The notes: generated from the sequence alone by a model not told the origin. Positions 17,684-29,569 are shown, numbered from the stretch's first letter. The stretch is DNA of 64,000 bases from Acuticoccus yangtzensis (GCF_001927245.1 NZ_MJUX01000008.1:62001-126000), one strand, 5' to 3'. A program made the numbers and translations.

Positions 17684-18081
17684 TGGCCCGAGAGGACGTG
17701 GGAGGCGACGCTGATATATTTGATGCCCGCGTCCCGCGCGGCGTCCACCGCCTCTTTCAGCGGCATCGTCGCGCGGGCGGAGGACAGTTTGACCAGCATC
17801 GGCAGGTTCACGCCGGCGATCACTTCGATCGAGCCCTGCGGCATCACCGAGATGGCGAGGTTGGAGGGGGTGCCGCCGAACATGTCGGTCAGGATGACGA
17901 CGCCTTGGCCGCGATCGACGCGGGCCACCGCCTCGACGATGTCGGCACGGCGCTGCTCGATGTCGTCGTCGGGCTCGATCGAGATCGGCTCCACAGCGTC
18001 CTGGACGCCAACGACATGCTCCAAAGCCGAACGCAGCTCTTGAGCCAGCCGGCCATGCGTGACGAGCACCAATCCGATCAA
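17680..18081 (-). CDS. PTS EIIA component of the mannose family
   Basis: 133 residues. The phosphorylated His9 lies in VTHGRLAQEL, and the conserved loop TDMFGGTPSN follows. No EIIB, EIIC or EIID gene is nearby, so the protein is regulatory: in relatives it accepts phosphate from HPr and influences ChvG/ChvI, metabolism or polyhydroxybutyrate. The gene lies 39 bases after hprK and overlaps HPr by four bases. Confidence 0.95.
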   Translation of the reverse strand: MIGLVLVTHGRLAQELRSALEHVVGVQDAVEPISIEPDDDIEQRRADIVEAVARVDRGQGVVILTDMFGGTPSNLAISVMPQGSIEVIAGVNLPMLVKLSSARATMPLKEAVDAARDAGIKYISVASHVLSGQ

Positions 18082-18120
18082 AACGCTCCCTCCCCCGGCA
18101 CACGGCCCGCCAGGTCCGCT

Positions 18121-18687
18121 TTATGAAGGCGGACGTTGTGGCGCTCGTGTGGGGTCCGTCAAGCCATCGGCGGCGAGTTGGGATGCCACCGCGAGCACCG
18201 ACAGGGGCGTCGTGCGCTGCGAAAGGCACAGTGCGGGCAGGGTGATGCCCTCCAAGGTGCGCCGTTCCGCACCGATTTCTGGCATGCGCGGCGGATCGAC
18301 CGCGAGGTCGACGAGGAGGCTGAGGCGCACCGCCGCAAGGTGGCGCACCGGGACGATGCCGACCTCGCGCACCTCGACGAGGCCGGCGATCCTGCGGGGC
18401 GTGCGGGCGATGAGGCGGCCGTTCAGCGCGGCGAGGCGGACGCGGTCGTCGGCGACGAGGCGGGCGAAGAGGCCGCGCCCGGTGAAGTGGGCGACGAGGG
18501 CGCGCGCGAGGGCACTCTTTCCGGCGCCGGACGCCCCGGTGATGAGGACGCCGTCGCCGCCGAGGGCGACCGCCGAGGCGTGGACGGTCGGTCCCTCCCA
18601 GACCGGCTCGTGCCCCGCTTGGGCGTGCGGGTGCGCCGCCGCTGCAGCCGGGTGCGCCGCCGGCCGCGGCGAGGACGTTGCGCTCAC
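18121..18687 (-). CDS. hprK: HPr kinase/phosphorylase, short alphaproteobacterial form
   Basis: 188 residues, containing only the catalytic C-terminal part of the Gram-positive enzyme. Walker A is GASGAGKSAL (residues 51-60). The region LVADDRVRL and the segment VEVREVGIVPV correspond to the HprK catalytic core and signature. The first 28 residues are an Ala/His/Pro-rich extension unlikely to be structured. It phosphorylates HPr at serine and may reverse the reaction. The start overlaps the chvG stop by four bases, which is the standard order in Rhizobiales. Confidence 0.92.
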   Translation of the reverse strand: MSATSSPRPAAHPAAAAAHPHAQAGHEPVWEGPTVHASAVALGGDGVLITGASGAGKSALARALVAHFTGRGLFARLVADDRVRLAALNGRLIARTPRRIAGLVEVREVGIVPVRHLAAVRLSLLVDLAVDPPRMPEIGAERRTLEGITLPALCLSQRTTPLSVLAVASQLAADGLTDPTRAPQRPPS

Positions 18688-20357
18688 GGGGCGATGGGCA
18701 GGCGCACCGTGAAGCGGGCCCCTTCGGTCACCCGGCGCGGGTCCAGCGTCGTCTGGTAGCGGTTCTCGGCGAAGATCTCGCCGCCGTGCGCCTCGACGAT
18801 CTGGCGGCAGATGGCGAGGCCGAGGCCGGAATTGTTGCCGAACCCCTTGTCGGCGGGACGATCCGTATAGAACCGCTCGAAGATCCGCTCGATGGCCGAT
18901 TCGTCGATCCCCGGCCCCTCGTCCTCCACGGTGATCTCGGCAAAGTCGGAGAAGTTGCGCGCGTTGACCATCACGACCCCGCCCTCGGGCGAGAAGGAGC
19001 GCGCATTCTCCACGAGGTTGGTGAAGACCTGGCCGAGGCGGCTGTCGTTGCCCTGAATGGAGACCGTCGCATCCCGGCTCGCCCAGTTGAGCTTCACCGT
19101 GATGTCCTGCGGCGCGGCGATCTCGTTCTGCGTGTCGACGATGGTGCGCAGCAGCGTGTGAAGGTCCACCATCTCGAAGCGGTAACGGTTCAGTTCGGCG
19201 TCGAGCTTGGAGGCGGCGGAGATGTCGGTGATGAGCCGGTCGAGCCGGTTCACGTCGTGGGCGATGACGGCGAGCAGGCGGTCGCGCGCCGACTCGGTGC
19301 GGGCCTGTGGCAGGACTTCGATGGCGCTGCGCAGCGAGGTGAGCGGGTTCTTCAGCTCGTGCGCGACCTCCGCGGCGAAGGCGTCGATGGCGTCGATCCG
19401 GTTATAGAGGGCGAGCGTCATCTCGTGCAGGACGCGGGACAGGTCGCCGATCTCGCCCGGCTGGTTGAGGGCGGGAATGGGTGTGTTGACGCTGCCGCGC
19501 TTGATGTACTCGGCGGCTCTGGCGAGGCGGGTGAGCGGCCGGGCGATGGTGGCCGCCAGGATCAGGGACAGGACGATGGCGATGATGCCGGCGATGAGGA
19601 AGCCGAGCACGATGGCCGCCTCCTGCTCCATGACCGGCCCGGCGATCTGCCCGCGGGCGCTGACGAGCCGCAGTGCGCCGATGACCTGGCCCGTATCGGC
19701 GAGCACCGGAACGGCGATGGCGACCACGTCGTCACCATCGGCCCGCACGCCGTAGCGCACCGTCTTCACCCCGCCGAGGGCGGCCAGCACTTCGCGCAGC
19801 GTGCCCTGGCTGCCGAGGCTGGCGGGGCGCTGGGTTCGGCCGCCGCCGACCACGTCGCGCCAGCGCGCGGCGAATCCGGCGGCCGGCTCGAGCACACGCA
19901 CAAGGTCGTTGCGGCTCTCGCGCCCGGTGCGGTCGGCGTCGGCGCTGTCGGCGATCAGCATGCCGTTGAGGCCGAAGAGCTGGGCTCTCGTCGGTGCGCC
20001 CTGGAGCGCGCGGGCGATCAGGATATCGACGTTGGGGCCGGTTTCGGGCGCGCCGGCTTCGGGCGAGACCCCGGTAAGGATCGGCGCGACGATCGCCGGC
20101 TCGCTGTCCAAGGTGCTGATGACGCTGTCGGCCTGGACGATGAGGCCGTCGAGCACGGATCCGGCGATCCGCGTCGACATATCGGCCTGATGAAGGGTCG
20201 CATAGAGGAGCAGGGCGAGGCCGGCGATCTTGAGCACCGCCACCTTGAGAGCGAGGCGGGTGACGCCGATGGTCTTCCACGAGAAGCTGCGCGCGCGTGG
20301 AGGCAGGGAGATCCCCTCTGCCCCGGACACGCCCGGAAACCTCTCGCTGATGTTCAT
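18684..20357 (-). CDS. chvG: Sensor histidine kinase ChvG (ExoS/BvrS family)
   Basis: 557 residues from the ATG at 20357. I prefer it to the ATG 42 bases upstream because GAGGG precedes it and the upstream one has no ribosome site. Order: helix at about 35-58, a periplasmic domain of about 200 residues, helix near 240-262, HAMP, then the HisKA phosphoacceptor FAAEVAHELKNPLTSLRSA, the N-box and the G1/G2 boxes (VEDEGPGIDES, GNNSGLGLAICRQI). In Agrobacterium and Brucella this kinase responds to acid or host envelope signals, usually antagonised by ExoR. No exoR gene is nearby. It lies downstream of chvI and overlaps hprK by four bases. Confidence 0.95.
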   Translation of the reverse strand: MNISERFPGVSGAEGISLPPRARSFSWKTIGVTRLALKVAVLKIAGLALLLYATLHQADMSTRIAGSVLDGLIVQADSVISTLDSEPAIVAPILTGVSPEAGAPETGPNVDILIARALQGAPTRAQLFGLNGMLIADSADADRTGRESRNDLVRVLEPAAGFAARWRDVVGGGRTQRPASLGSQGTLREVLAALGGVKTVRYGVRADGDDVVAIAVPVLADTGQVIGALRLVSARGQIAGPVMEQEAAIVLGFLIAGIIAIVLSLILAATIARPLTRLARAAEYIKRGSVNTPIPALNQPGEIGDLSRVLHEMTLALYNRIDAIDAFAAEVAHELKNPLTSLRSAIEVLPQARTESARDRLLAVIAHDVNRLDRLITDISAASKLDAELNRYRFEMVDLHTLLRTIVDTQNEIAAPQDITVKLNWASRDATVSIQGNDSRLGQVFTNLVENARSFSPEGGVVMVNARNFSDFAEITVEDEGPGIDESAIERIFERFYTDRPADKGFGNNSGLGLAICRQIVEAHGGEIFAENRYQTTLDPRRVTEGARFTVRLPIAP

Positions 20358-20418
20358 GTCACCCTCGGCGATGGCCTCGGCTTGATAATGGAACCCCATT
20401 CGCAGAAGGGAAGACGAC

Positions 20419-21114
20419 TTATTCGTCTTTCAGGCGATAGCCTGCGCCGTAGAGGGTCTCGATCCTGTCGAAGTTGTCGTCGACCTGGCGGAATTTCTTG
20501 CGCAGGCGCTTGATGTGACTGTCGATGGTGCGGTCGTCGACATAGACGTGGTCGCCATAGGCGGCGTCCATCAGCGCGTTGCGGCTCTTGACGACGCCGG
20601 GGCGCTGGGCGAGCGACAGGAGGATCATGAACTCCGTCACCGTCAGCACGATGGACTGGCCCTGCCAGGTCGTGGTGTGGCGCTCGGTATCCATGACGAG
20701 GGGGCCGCGCTCCAGCACGGTGTGCGTCGCCCGCTCGCCCTCCGACCGGAGGGCGTTGGTGCGGCGCAGGACCGCACGGATCCGCTCCACGAGGAGGCGC
20801 TGCGAGAACGGCTTGGTGATGAAGTCGTCGGCCCCCATGCGCAGGCCGAACAGCTCGTCGATCTCATCATCCTTCGAGGTCAGGATGATGACGGGGAGGT
20901 CGGATTCGCGGCGCAGGCAGCGCAGCAGCTCGAGCCCGTCGAGACGGGGCATCTTCACGTCGAGCACCGCAAGGTCCGGCGGCGACTTGGTCAGACCGTC
21001 GAGACCACTTGCGCCGTCGGTATAGGTCGTTACGTCAAATCCCTCGTTCTCCAGCGCGATGGACACGCTGGTCAGAATGTTCCGATCATCGTCGATGAGG
21101 GCGATCTGCGTCAT
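20419..21114 (-). CDS. chvI: Response regulator ChvI (OmpR family)
   Basis: 231 residues from the ATG at 21114; the N-terminus [18 protein letters not shown] matches the family start exactly, while an ATG 39 bases upstream would add a non-homologous extension. Receiver domain with the acidic pocket Asp8-Asp10, phosphoacceptor Asp52 in [10 protein letters not shown], and the switch segment [10 protein letters not shown]; OmpR-type winged helix with [19 protein letters not shown]. In relatives it activates succinoglycan, flagellar, type VI and acid-response genes. It is the first gene of the chvI-chvG-hprK-EIIA-HPr unit and diverges from the gene at 21256. Confidence 0.97.
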   Translation of the reverse strand: MTQIALIDDDRNILTSVSIALENEGFDVTTYTDGASGLDGLTKSPPDLAVLDVKMPRLDGLELLRCLRRESDLPVIILTSKDDEIDELFGLRMGADDFITKPFSQRLLVERIRAVLRRTNALRSEGERATHTVLERGPLVMDTERHTTTWQGQSIVLTVTEFMILLSLAQRPGVVKSRNALMDAAYGDHVYVDDRTIDSHIKRLRKKFRQVDDNFDRIETLYGAGYRLKDE

Positions 21115-21255
21115 ATCGTACCGAGCTTTCTCCTTGCCACGATACTGGCTCATTCGTGCTTAACGCAACTTGCGAGGGAATTGTGGCAACATTGGTGTGA
21201 ATGACAAAAGTTTGAGGAACAATAGCAAAATCGCAATGTCCGACAGGGGCTGACC
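21115..21255. promoter_or_regulatory. Divergent promoter region of chvI and the HugZ-like gene
   Basis: 141 bases, clearly richer in A+T than the flanking genes. It must contain the promoter of the chvI operon on the minus strand and that of the HugZ-like gene on the plus strand. Short T- and A-rich stretches around 21185-21235 are present, but I could not assign -35/-10 pairs with confidence. Confidence 0.35.
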
Positions 21256-22014
21256 ATGTTCGATCCGACCGCCGCCGCACGCATGGCGCGCAGACTCATC
21301 CACACATCGCGCGATGCGGCCTTGGGCACGCTCGATGCGGAAGGATATCCTCACACGTCGCATGTCGCCGTGGCAACATTAACCGACGGCTCAACAGTCA
21401 TTCTGATCTCCAATCTTGCATTACATACGCAAAATCTGAAGAACGACAAGCGCGCATCGCTCCTGTTCGTCAGTCCCGACGTCGACGGGGACACGAATAC
21501 GCGAGCCCGCGTGACGGTAACCGGCACGATCGTTCCGGTGGACGACCCTAAAGAGGCAAAGGACCGCTTCCTTCGCCGCCACCCTGACGCCACAATGTAT
21601 GCCGATTTCGCGGACTTCGGGTTCTACAAATGCAACCCCGAGACGGCCCATATCGTGGCCGGATTTGGCCGCATCACGGACCTTGAGGCGGCGGACCTCC
21701 TCTCACCGGCCGATGCGGTGCCGGCGATCGCGGCGATGGATTCCGGCGCCTGCGAGCACATGAACGAGGACCATCGCGACGCGCTGAAGCTGATGGCCGA
21801 GGTCCTGGAAGGCGGCCCCGAGGGGGATTGGACGGCGGTCGCCGTCGACCCGCTGGGCATCGACATCGTCCGCCCCGCCGACGCGGCGATGACCGAGCGC
21901 GCGGTGCGGGTTGAATTCGACGCACCCGCTGCGACCAGCACCGCGGTGCGGATGGCGCTGGTGGCGCTCACCAAGCGCGCCCGTGCGCAATCCGGCACGG
22001 CCGCCCCCGCCTGA
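21256..22014 (+). CDS. HugZ-like pyridoxamine-5'-phosphate-oxidase-fold protein with DUF2470
   Basis: 252 residues. The N-terminal split-barrel flavin-binding fold reads RDAALGTLDAEGYPHTSHVAV and NLALHTQNLKNDKRASLLF, typical of the HugZ/HutZ heme-utilisation group. The C-terminal DUF2470-type domain is marked by CEHMNEDHRDALKLMAEVL. Members bind heme or flavin; some degrade heme, others are putative reductases. The gene stands alone, divergent from chvI. No heme uptake genes are near, so a direct heme role is not certain. Confidence 0.85.
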   Translation: MFDPTAAARMARRLIHTSRDAALGTLDAEGYPHTSHVAVATLTDGSTVILISNLALHTQNLKNDKRASLLFVSPDVDGDTNTRARVTVTGTIVPVDDPKEAKDRFLRRHPDATMYADFADFGFYKCNPETAHIVAGFGRITDLEAADLLSPADAVPAIAAMDSGACEHMNEDHRDALKLMAEVLEGGPEGDWTAVAVDPLGIDIVRPADAAMTERAVRVEFDAPAATSTAVRMALVALTKRARAQSGTAAPA

Positions 22015-22083
22015 AACGGACGCGATGCCCTTCCGACCGCCGCCGAGCATGACCGATCAGAAGGGGCGGATCAGAAGGGCCGG

Positions 22084-22674
22084 TCAGAAGGGAAAGACGA
22101 GGTAGACGACCAGCAGGCCGACGAACCCGGTGGCGATGCCGAGCGCGATGAGAAGACCGTCGCGCACCGCGAGGCCGAGGCCGATGACGAGCAGCGACAA
22201 GCCGGCCGGGAACGCCCCGAACGGCACCACCGCCAGCGGATACATCGACAGCGACACCACGACACCGGAGAGCGCGACCAGCTGAAGGAAGGGCGGACGG
22301 AGGAAAAACTTCATCCGCGGTCCTACATAGCGGGAGATGCGCTCTGCCCGCGGGCGGATCGAATCGAGGGACGAGACCAGCTTGTCGCGCGGCATCGCCT
22401 GGCGGCCGATGATGTTCGGGATCCAGATCCGCTGCGAGGCGAAGAGGAGCTGGACCGAGAGGATCAGCATGATGGTGCCCGTGAGGACGCTCATGCCGGG
22501 GATTGCGCCGGTCGGGAGGATCGCGATCAGGGAGACGATGATGAAGAGCGGTCCGAAGGCCCGGCGGCCGATCGCCTCCACCAATTCGTCGACGGACACC
22601 TCGTCTCCGTCGGTCTTCTCCTTGATCCGGTCGATCAGGCCCACGAGATCTTCCGTGCTATCGTTGTTCGCCAT
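22084..22674 (-). CDS. ExoD-family membrane protein
   Basis: 196 residues from the ATG at 22674. The family pattern is clear: EVSVDELVEAIGRRAFGPLF followed by helices, LPTGAIPGMSVLTG, a loop RIWIPNIIGRQAMPRDKL, and two or three more C-terminal helices ending YLVFPF. ExoD of Sinorhizobium meliloti affects exopolysaccharide production and alkali tolerance; the biochemical role is unknown. It is convergent with the HugZ-like gene and divergent from the XdhC-like gene 102 bases away. Confidence 0.9.
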   Translation of the reverse strand: MANNDSTEDLVGLIDRIKEKTDGDEVSVDELVEAIGRRAFGPLFIIVSLIAILPTGAIPGMSVLTGTIMLILSVQLLFASQRIWIPNIIGRQAMPRDKLVSSLDSIRPRAERISRYVGPRMKFFLRPPFLQLVALSGVVVSLSMYPLAVVPFGAFPAGLSLLVIGLGLAVRDGLLIALGIATGFVGLLVVYLVFPF

Positions 22675-22776
22675 GTTGCCCGTGCGTTGCAAAATGTTGC
22701 GGCAGGGGAATAACCGACAAGTGCCATGGTCGTTCGGGCCGACCGAAGGAGTTTTTGGCGACATGAGGAGAATCCG

Positions 22777-23112
22777 ATGACCGATGATCCGCTTGACGTG
22801 GCGGAGCGCTGGGCCAAGGAAGGCCGGCGCGTCGCCCTCGCGACCGTGGTCGACACCTGGGGATCGGCGCCGCGCCCCGTCGGCAGCCACCTCGTCATCG
22901 ACGGGGAAGGCGCGTTCGAGGGCTCGGTGTCCGGCGGCTGCGTGGAAGGCGCCGTGATCGCCGAGGCGGTGGAGATCGCCGCCGGTGCGCCGGCCAAGTT
23001 GCTGGAATTCGGCGTGGCCGACGAGACCGCGTGGGAGGTGGGCCTCTCCTGCGGCGGCACCATCCGCATCTTCGTCGAGCCTCTGGCGGCAGGTGAAGGA
23101 GCGGCGGCATGA
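22777..23112 (+). CDS. XdhC/CoxI-family protein, N-terminal domain only
   Basis: 111 residues from the ATG at 22777, with GAGGAG upstream. Contains the CoxI signature GSVSGGCVEGAVI and the cysteine segment GLSCGGTIRIFVEPL. Proteins of this family help insert or sulfurate the molybdenum cofactor of xanthine dehydrogenase and CO dehydrogenase. Here the usual two-domain protein is split: this gene holds the first half and the next the second, with a four-base overlap. The likely client is the enzyme at 46808-50487. Confidence 0.9.
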   Translation: MTDDPLDVAERWAKEGRRVALATVVDTWGSAPRPVGSHLVIDGEGAFEGSVSGGCVEGAVIAEAVEIAAGAPAKLLEFGVADETAWEVGLSCGGTIRIFVEPLAAGEGAAA

Positions 23113-23810
23113 AGCTGTCCGACCTGAAGGCCGTCAACGCTGCACGCACGGAGCGGCGGCTTTGCGCCGTCATCACCCCGCTCGACGGGTCCGAGGGGCG
23201 GGTCGTCTTCGCCGCCGATGCCGCGTCCGACCCGCTCGCCGGCGTACTCGCGCGGCGCTTCGCCTCCGGCACCTCGGGGCGCGAGGCGGAGGCGGGCGTC
23301 TTCGTGCGCATCCACCGCCCGTCGCCGCGGCTCGTCGTCATCGGCGCCGTGCATGTCACACAGGCCCTCGCGCCGATGGCCGAGGCGGTGGGGTTCGAGG
23401 TGACGATCATCGACCCGCGCGGCGCCTTCGCCACCGAGGAGCGCTTCGGCGCCTTCGACTTCCACGCCGAGTGGCCGGACGACGCGCTGATGAAGCTCGA
23501 CGCGGAGACCGCCGTCGTCACGTTGACGCACGATCCGAAGATCGACGACATCGCGCTTCTGGCGGCGATGAAGGCGGATTGCTTCTATATCGGCGCGCTG
23601 GGGAGCCGGAAGACCCACGCGAAACGGATCGACCGGATGACCGCCGCCGGGGTGTCCGAGGCGGACATGTCGCGCATTCACGCGCCGATCGGCCTTGCGA
23701 TCGGCGCCGCCTCGCCGCCGGAAATCGCCGTTTCGGTGCTGGCCGAGGTGATCGCCGCGCTGCGCGGGGCCGAGACGAAGGCCGCCGCGCCGGAAAGACG
23801 CGCCGCATGA
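23109..23810 (+). CDS. XdhC/CoxI-family protein, C-terminal (Rossmann) domain
   Basis: 233 residues. The Rossmann segment RLVVIGAVHVTQALAPMAEA, then EVTIIDPRGAFATEERF, VVTLTHDPKIDD and YIGALGSRKTHAKRIDR are the hallmarks of the XdhC C-terminal domain. The first 70 residues form an extra domain. It overlaps both neighbours by four bases (ATGA type), so the three maturation genes form one tightly coupled unit. In CO dehydrogenase and xanthine dehydrogenase systems these proteins carry or sulfurate the cofactor before insertion. Confidence 0.9.
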   Translation: MKLSDLKAVNAARTERRLCAVITPLDGSEGRVVFAADAASDPLAGVLARRFASGTSGREAEAGVFVRIHRPSPRLVVIGAVHVTQALAPMAEAVGFEVTIIDPRGAFATEERFGAFDFHAEWPDDALMKLDAETAVVTLTHDPKIDDIALLAAMKADCFYIGALGSRKTHAKRIDRMTAAGVSEADMSRIHAPIGLAIGAASPPEIAVSVLAEVIAALRGAETKAAAPERRAA

Positions 23811-25399
23811 AGTTCGGGCCCGTTCCGGTGAGCGAGGCGGAGGGGGCGATCCTCGCCCACTCGCAGCGCCTCGCGGACCGCGTGTTCAAGAAGGGCCGCC
23901 GCCTCAGCGCCGACGACGCCGCCGCACTGGCCGCCTCCGGCCTCACCGAGGTGACGGTGGCGCGCCTTGCGCCGGACGACGTCCACGAGGACGCGGCGGC
24001 GGCGGCGCTGGCGGGCGCTGTCGGCGGGCCCGGGGTTCGCGTCGACGCGGCCGACACGGGGCGAGCCAACATCTTCGCCGAGGAGGGCGGGCTGGTTCAG
24101 GTCGATGCCGCCGCCGTCAATGCGCTGAACGCCGTCGACCCGGCGCTGACGCTGGCCACCCTCCCCCGCTTCGAGCGCGTGGCGGCGGGGCGCATGGTGG
24201 GCACGGTGAAGGTGATCCCCTTCGCCGTCCGCCAGGGCAGCCTGGACGCGGCGATGGGCCATGTTCCGGCGCCGATCCTTTCCGTCGCGCCGTGGCGGGT
24301 GAAGCGGGTGGCGGCGCTCTCCACCATCCTGCCGACGTTGAAGGACAGCGTGGTGGAGAAGACGATCCGCACCTTCGAGGCGCGGCTGGCCGGAACCGGC
24401 GCCGATGTCGTCGGCCACACACGCGCCCCGCACGAGCCGGCGGCGCTCGCCAAGGCGCTCTCCGCCGCCGTGGAAGGGGCCGAGCTCGCCGTGGTCTTCG
24501 CCGCGTCGGCGGTGGTGGACGAGGACGACGTGATCCCCGATGCGATCCGCCGCGCGGGCGGCCGGGTGGAGCGGTTCGGCATGCCCGTCGACCCCGGCAA
24601 CCTCCTCGTGCTGGGCGAGGTGGCGGGGCGGCCCGTCATCGGCGCGCCGGGTTGCGCGCGCTCGCCCAAGGCGAACGGTTTCGACTGGGTGCTGGAGCGC
24701 CTGGTGGCCGGGCTGAAGGTGACCGGCGAGGAGATCGCCGCGATGGGCGTCGGGGGATTGCTGATGGAAACGGCGGCACGCCCGCATCCGCGCCGCGGGC
24801 GCGGCACGGCGGGCAAGACGGCGGCGGTGGTTCTGGCGGCCGGCCGGTCCTCGCGCATGGGGTCCAACAAGCTGGTGGCCGATGTCGCCGGGGTGCCGAT
24901 GGTGCGGCGCGTCGCCGCGACGGCGGTCGCCTCGCGCGCCGATGCGGTCGTGGTGGTCACCGGGCACGAGCCGGACCGTGTCGCCGCCGCGCTGGACGGC
25001 CTGCCGGTGACGATCGTCCACAACCCGCACTTCGCCGAGGGTCTGTCCACGTCGCTGCGCGTCGGTCTCGGCGCGCTGGCGGACGATGTGGAGGCGGCGC
25101 TGATCCTGCTCGGCGACATGCCGCTGGTTACGCCGGAGGCCTGCGACAAGGTGCTGGCGGGGCTTGCCGAGCCGGACGCCTGGGTGGCGATCGCGACCGC
25201 GGGCGGGGCGCGCGGCAATCCCGTCGCCTGGTCGCGCCGCCTGTTTCCCGAGCTGCGCGCCACCGAGGGCGACGCCGGCGGCCGAGCTCTCCTGTCGCGC
25301 TACGCCGAGCACGTGACGATGGTCGAGATCGGCGCAGCCGGCGCCATGGACGCCGACACCCCCGAAGCGCTCGAGGCGGTGCGCGGCGCCGCCACCTGA
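23807..25399 (+). CDS. Molybdopterin-binding domain fused to MobA/MocA-like nucleotidyltransferase
   Basis: 530 residues. The N-terminal half (to about 320) is a MoeA/MogA-type molybdopterin-binding domain with GRRLSADDAAALAASGL and later IGAPGCARSPKANGFDWVL. The C-terminal part is a nucleotidyltransferase with AAVVLAAGRSSRMGSNKLV, GDMPLV and the end AAGAMDADTPE. It would attach CMP (MocA) or GMP (MobA) to molybdopterin; for xanthine-dehydrogenase-type enzymes the cytosine form is expected. The fusion is a known architecture. It overlaps the XdhC C-domain gene by four bases. The start ATG at 23807 is set by that overlap; the frame is open far upstream only because of high G+C. Confidence 0.9.
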   Translation: MKFGPVPVSEAEGAILAHSQRLADRVFKKGRRLSADDAAALAASGLTEVTVARLAPDDVHEDAAAAALAGAVGGPGVRVDAADTGRANIFAEEGGLVQVDAAAVNALNAVDPALTLATLPRFERVAAGRMVGTVKVIPFAVRQGSLDAAMGHVPAPILSVAPWRVKRVAALSTILPTLKDSVVEKTIRTFEARLAGTGADVVGHTRAPHEPAALAKALSAAVEGAELAVVFAASAVVDEDDVIPDAIRRAGGRVERFGMPVDPGNLLVLGEVAGRPVIGAPGCARSPKANGFDWVLERLVAGLKVTGEEIAAMGVGGLLMETAARPHPRRGRGTAGKTAAVVLAAGRSSRMGSNKLVADVAGVPMVRRVAATAVASRADAVVVVTGHEPDRVAAALDGLPVTIVHNPHFAEGLSTSLRVGLGALADDVEAALILLGDMPLVTPEACDKVLAGLAEPDAWVAIATAGGARGNPVAWSRRLFPELRATEGDAGGRALLSRYAEHVTMVEIGAAGAMDADTPEALEAVRGAAT

Positions 25400-25436
25400 G
25401 GGCGCCGGCCGCCCGCCGCAGAGAGACGAGCGCCCC

Positions 25437-26174
25437 CTACCCAACCTCACGCGGGGCGGGTTCGATCCCGCCGCGGTGCTGCAGGTAGCGCGCAACGGTC
25501 CAGCAGCCGATCGCCCAGGCGGCGCCGGCGGTCCAGCCGGCCGCCACGTCCGTCGGCCAGTGGACGCCGAGATAGACGCGGCTCATCCCGACCGCGATGG
25601 CCACGAAGGCCGCCAGCGCCATGACGTAGATCTTCACCGGCCGCTCGGCCTGGGTGCTGGCGAAGACGGTGGCGAGGGTGAGGTAGGTCACCGCCGACAG
25701 CATCGAGTGGCCGGAGGGAAAGCTCGCCGAGAAGACCTCCACACCGTGCGGCACGAGGTCGGGGCGCGGCCGGTCGAACAGCGCCTTGAAGGAGGAGGAG
25801 ACGATCGCCCCGCCGATCACCGCGGCGGCGACGAACAGCATCGTGCGGCCCTTCTTCATCAGCCACAGAAGGCCGCACACCGCCAGCGTGACGAAGGTGA
25901 CGATGGCGATGCCCCCGAGGGCGGTGAAGTCCCGCGCCATCTCCTCCACCCAGAGCGGGCCGACCGGGTCGGCGAGGTCGCCGGAGTTGCGCAGCGACAG
26001 GAGGACGAAGGAGTCGAAGGCGTGGGTCTCGCCCTCCAGCATCTCGCCCGCGAGGCCGAAGAAGGCCCACACGCAGCCGACCACCACCAGCGCCCCGGCC
26101 AGCACCTTCAGCTCCACATAGCGCCTCAGCGCATCCACCCGCCGCACCGCCTCCGCGATCATCCGTCCCTCCAT
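25437..26174 (-). CDS. PAP2-family membrane phosphatase
   Basis: 245 residues with about six helices. The three phosphatase motifs are intact: KALFDRPRPD, PSGHS, and SRVYLGVHWPTD. Such enzymes dephosphorylate phosphatidic acid, phosphatidylglycerol phosphate or undecaprenyl pyrophosphate on the outer face of the inner membrane. The substrate cannot be decided here. A second ATG four codons in is an equally good start. The gene ends 37 bases from the convergent nucleotidyltransferase gene and diverges from gyrB. Confidence 0.92.
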   Translation of the reverse strand: MEGRMIAEAVRRVDALRRYVELKVLAGALVVVGCVWAFFGLAGEMLEGETHAFDSFVLLSLRNSGDLADPVGPLWVEEMARDFTALGGIAIVTFVTLAVCGLLWLMKKGRTMLFVAAAVIGGAIVSSSFKALFDRPRPDLVPHGVEVFSASFPSGHSMLSAVTYLTLATVFASTQAERPVKIYVMALAAFVAIAVGMSRVYLGVHWPTDVAAGWTAGAAWAIGCWTVARYLQHRGGIEPAPREVG

Positions 26175-26199
26175 CCGGCTTTCCTGAACCCAAGATTAG

Positions 26200-28776
<2,577 letters not shown>

Positions 28777-28940
28777 GGCGTTCATTCGCACGATGCGGAT
28801 GAACGAAAACGTCCTCGTGAACATTGATGATGGCTGTGATCGTTCAAACCGCGTTCAGAACGGTCACGTTAGGGTCTATGCATAGATCACCGGTCCGGTT
28901 GTGTTGACCGCTCCGGGTCATACAGTCAGGAGGGAGTGTA

Positions 28941-29546
28941 ATGATCCTTCAGAAAATTCAACGGACCGGTGCAATTGCCGGCCTCTGTGCTGCGATGGCG
29001 ATGACGGTTCCGACCGTGGCCTCCGCAGCTCAACTGCCGGATGCGGCGACGACGTGGACCGGAGGCCCGAAGCTTGCGGCGCCGATGGAAACGGCCGCGA
29101 TGGCTTTGCCGGAAGGGACGATCGAGGTCGCGCAGACCCCGGCCCAGCTTCAGCGGCGCAATCGCGAGCTGCGCCAGAACAACCGCAAACTGCGCAACCG
29201 CAACCAGACGCAGCGGCGCGCGGCCTACAATGCCGGCCGCCGTCACGGCTATCCGCCGCGCGTCTACCACAACAACCGCTGGTATTATCGCCGTGGCGAC
29301 CGCTACTACGACAACACCGGCGCGATCCTGGCGACGGGTGTGATCGCCGGTGCGGCGGGTCTGATCGCCGGCAGCGCGATCGCCGGGGCTTCGCAGCCGA
29401 CGGTGGTGTATCAGCAGCCGGCCTACGCGCAGCCGTACACCGCAGAGTGGTACCGCCAGTGCGATCTAAAGTATAACTCCTTCCGGGCGAGCGACGGCAC
29501 CTACCTCGGATATGACGGGTATCGGCACACCTGCCGCCTTCCCTGA
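28941..29546 (+). CDS. BA14K-family secreted protein
   Basis: 201 residues. A signal peptide ends near ASA at residue 29. The middle is rich in Arg, Asn and Gln (RRNRELRQNNRKLRNRNQTQ), followed by a Tyr-rich HGYPPRVYHNNRWYYRRGD segment and a glycine-rich helix. The C-terminus EWYRQCDLKYNSFRASDGTY then LGYDGYRHTC matches the BA14K domain, first described as an immunoreactive Brucella protein with lectin-like activity. Two cysteines fit a disulfide in that domain. The gene stands alone and ends with a strong terminator. Confidence 0.9.
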   Translation: MILQKIQRTGAIAGLCAAMAMTVPTVASAAQLPDAATTWTGGPKLAAPMETAAMALPEGTIEVAQTPAQLQRRNRELRQNNRKLRNRNQTQRRAAYNAGRRHGYPPRVYHNNRWYYRRGDRYYDNTGAILATGVIAGAAGLIAGSAIAGASQPTVVYQQPAYAQPYTAEWYRQCDLKYNSFRASDGTYLGYDGYRHTCRLP

Positions 29547-29569
29547 ACCCACTAATTTTCGCGTCTCAA

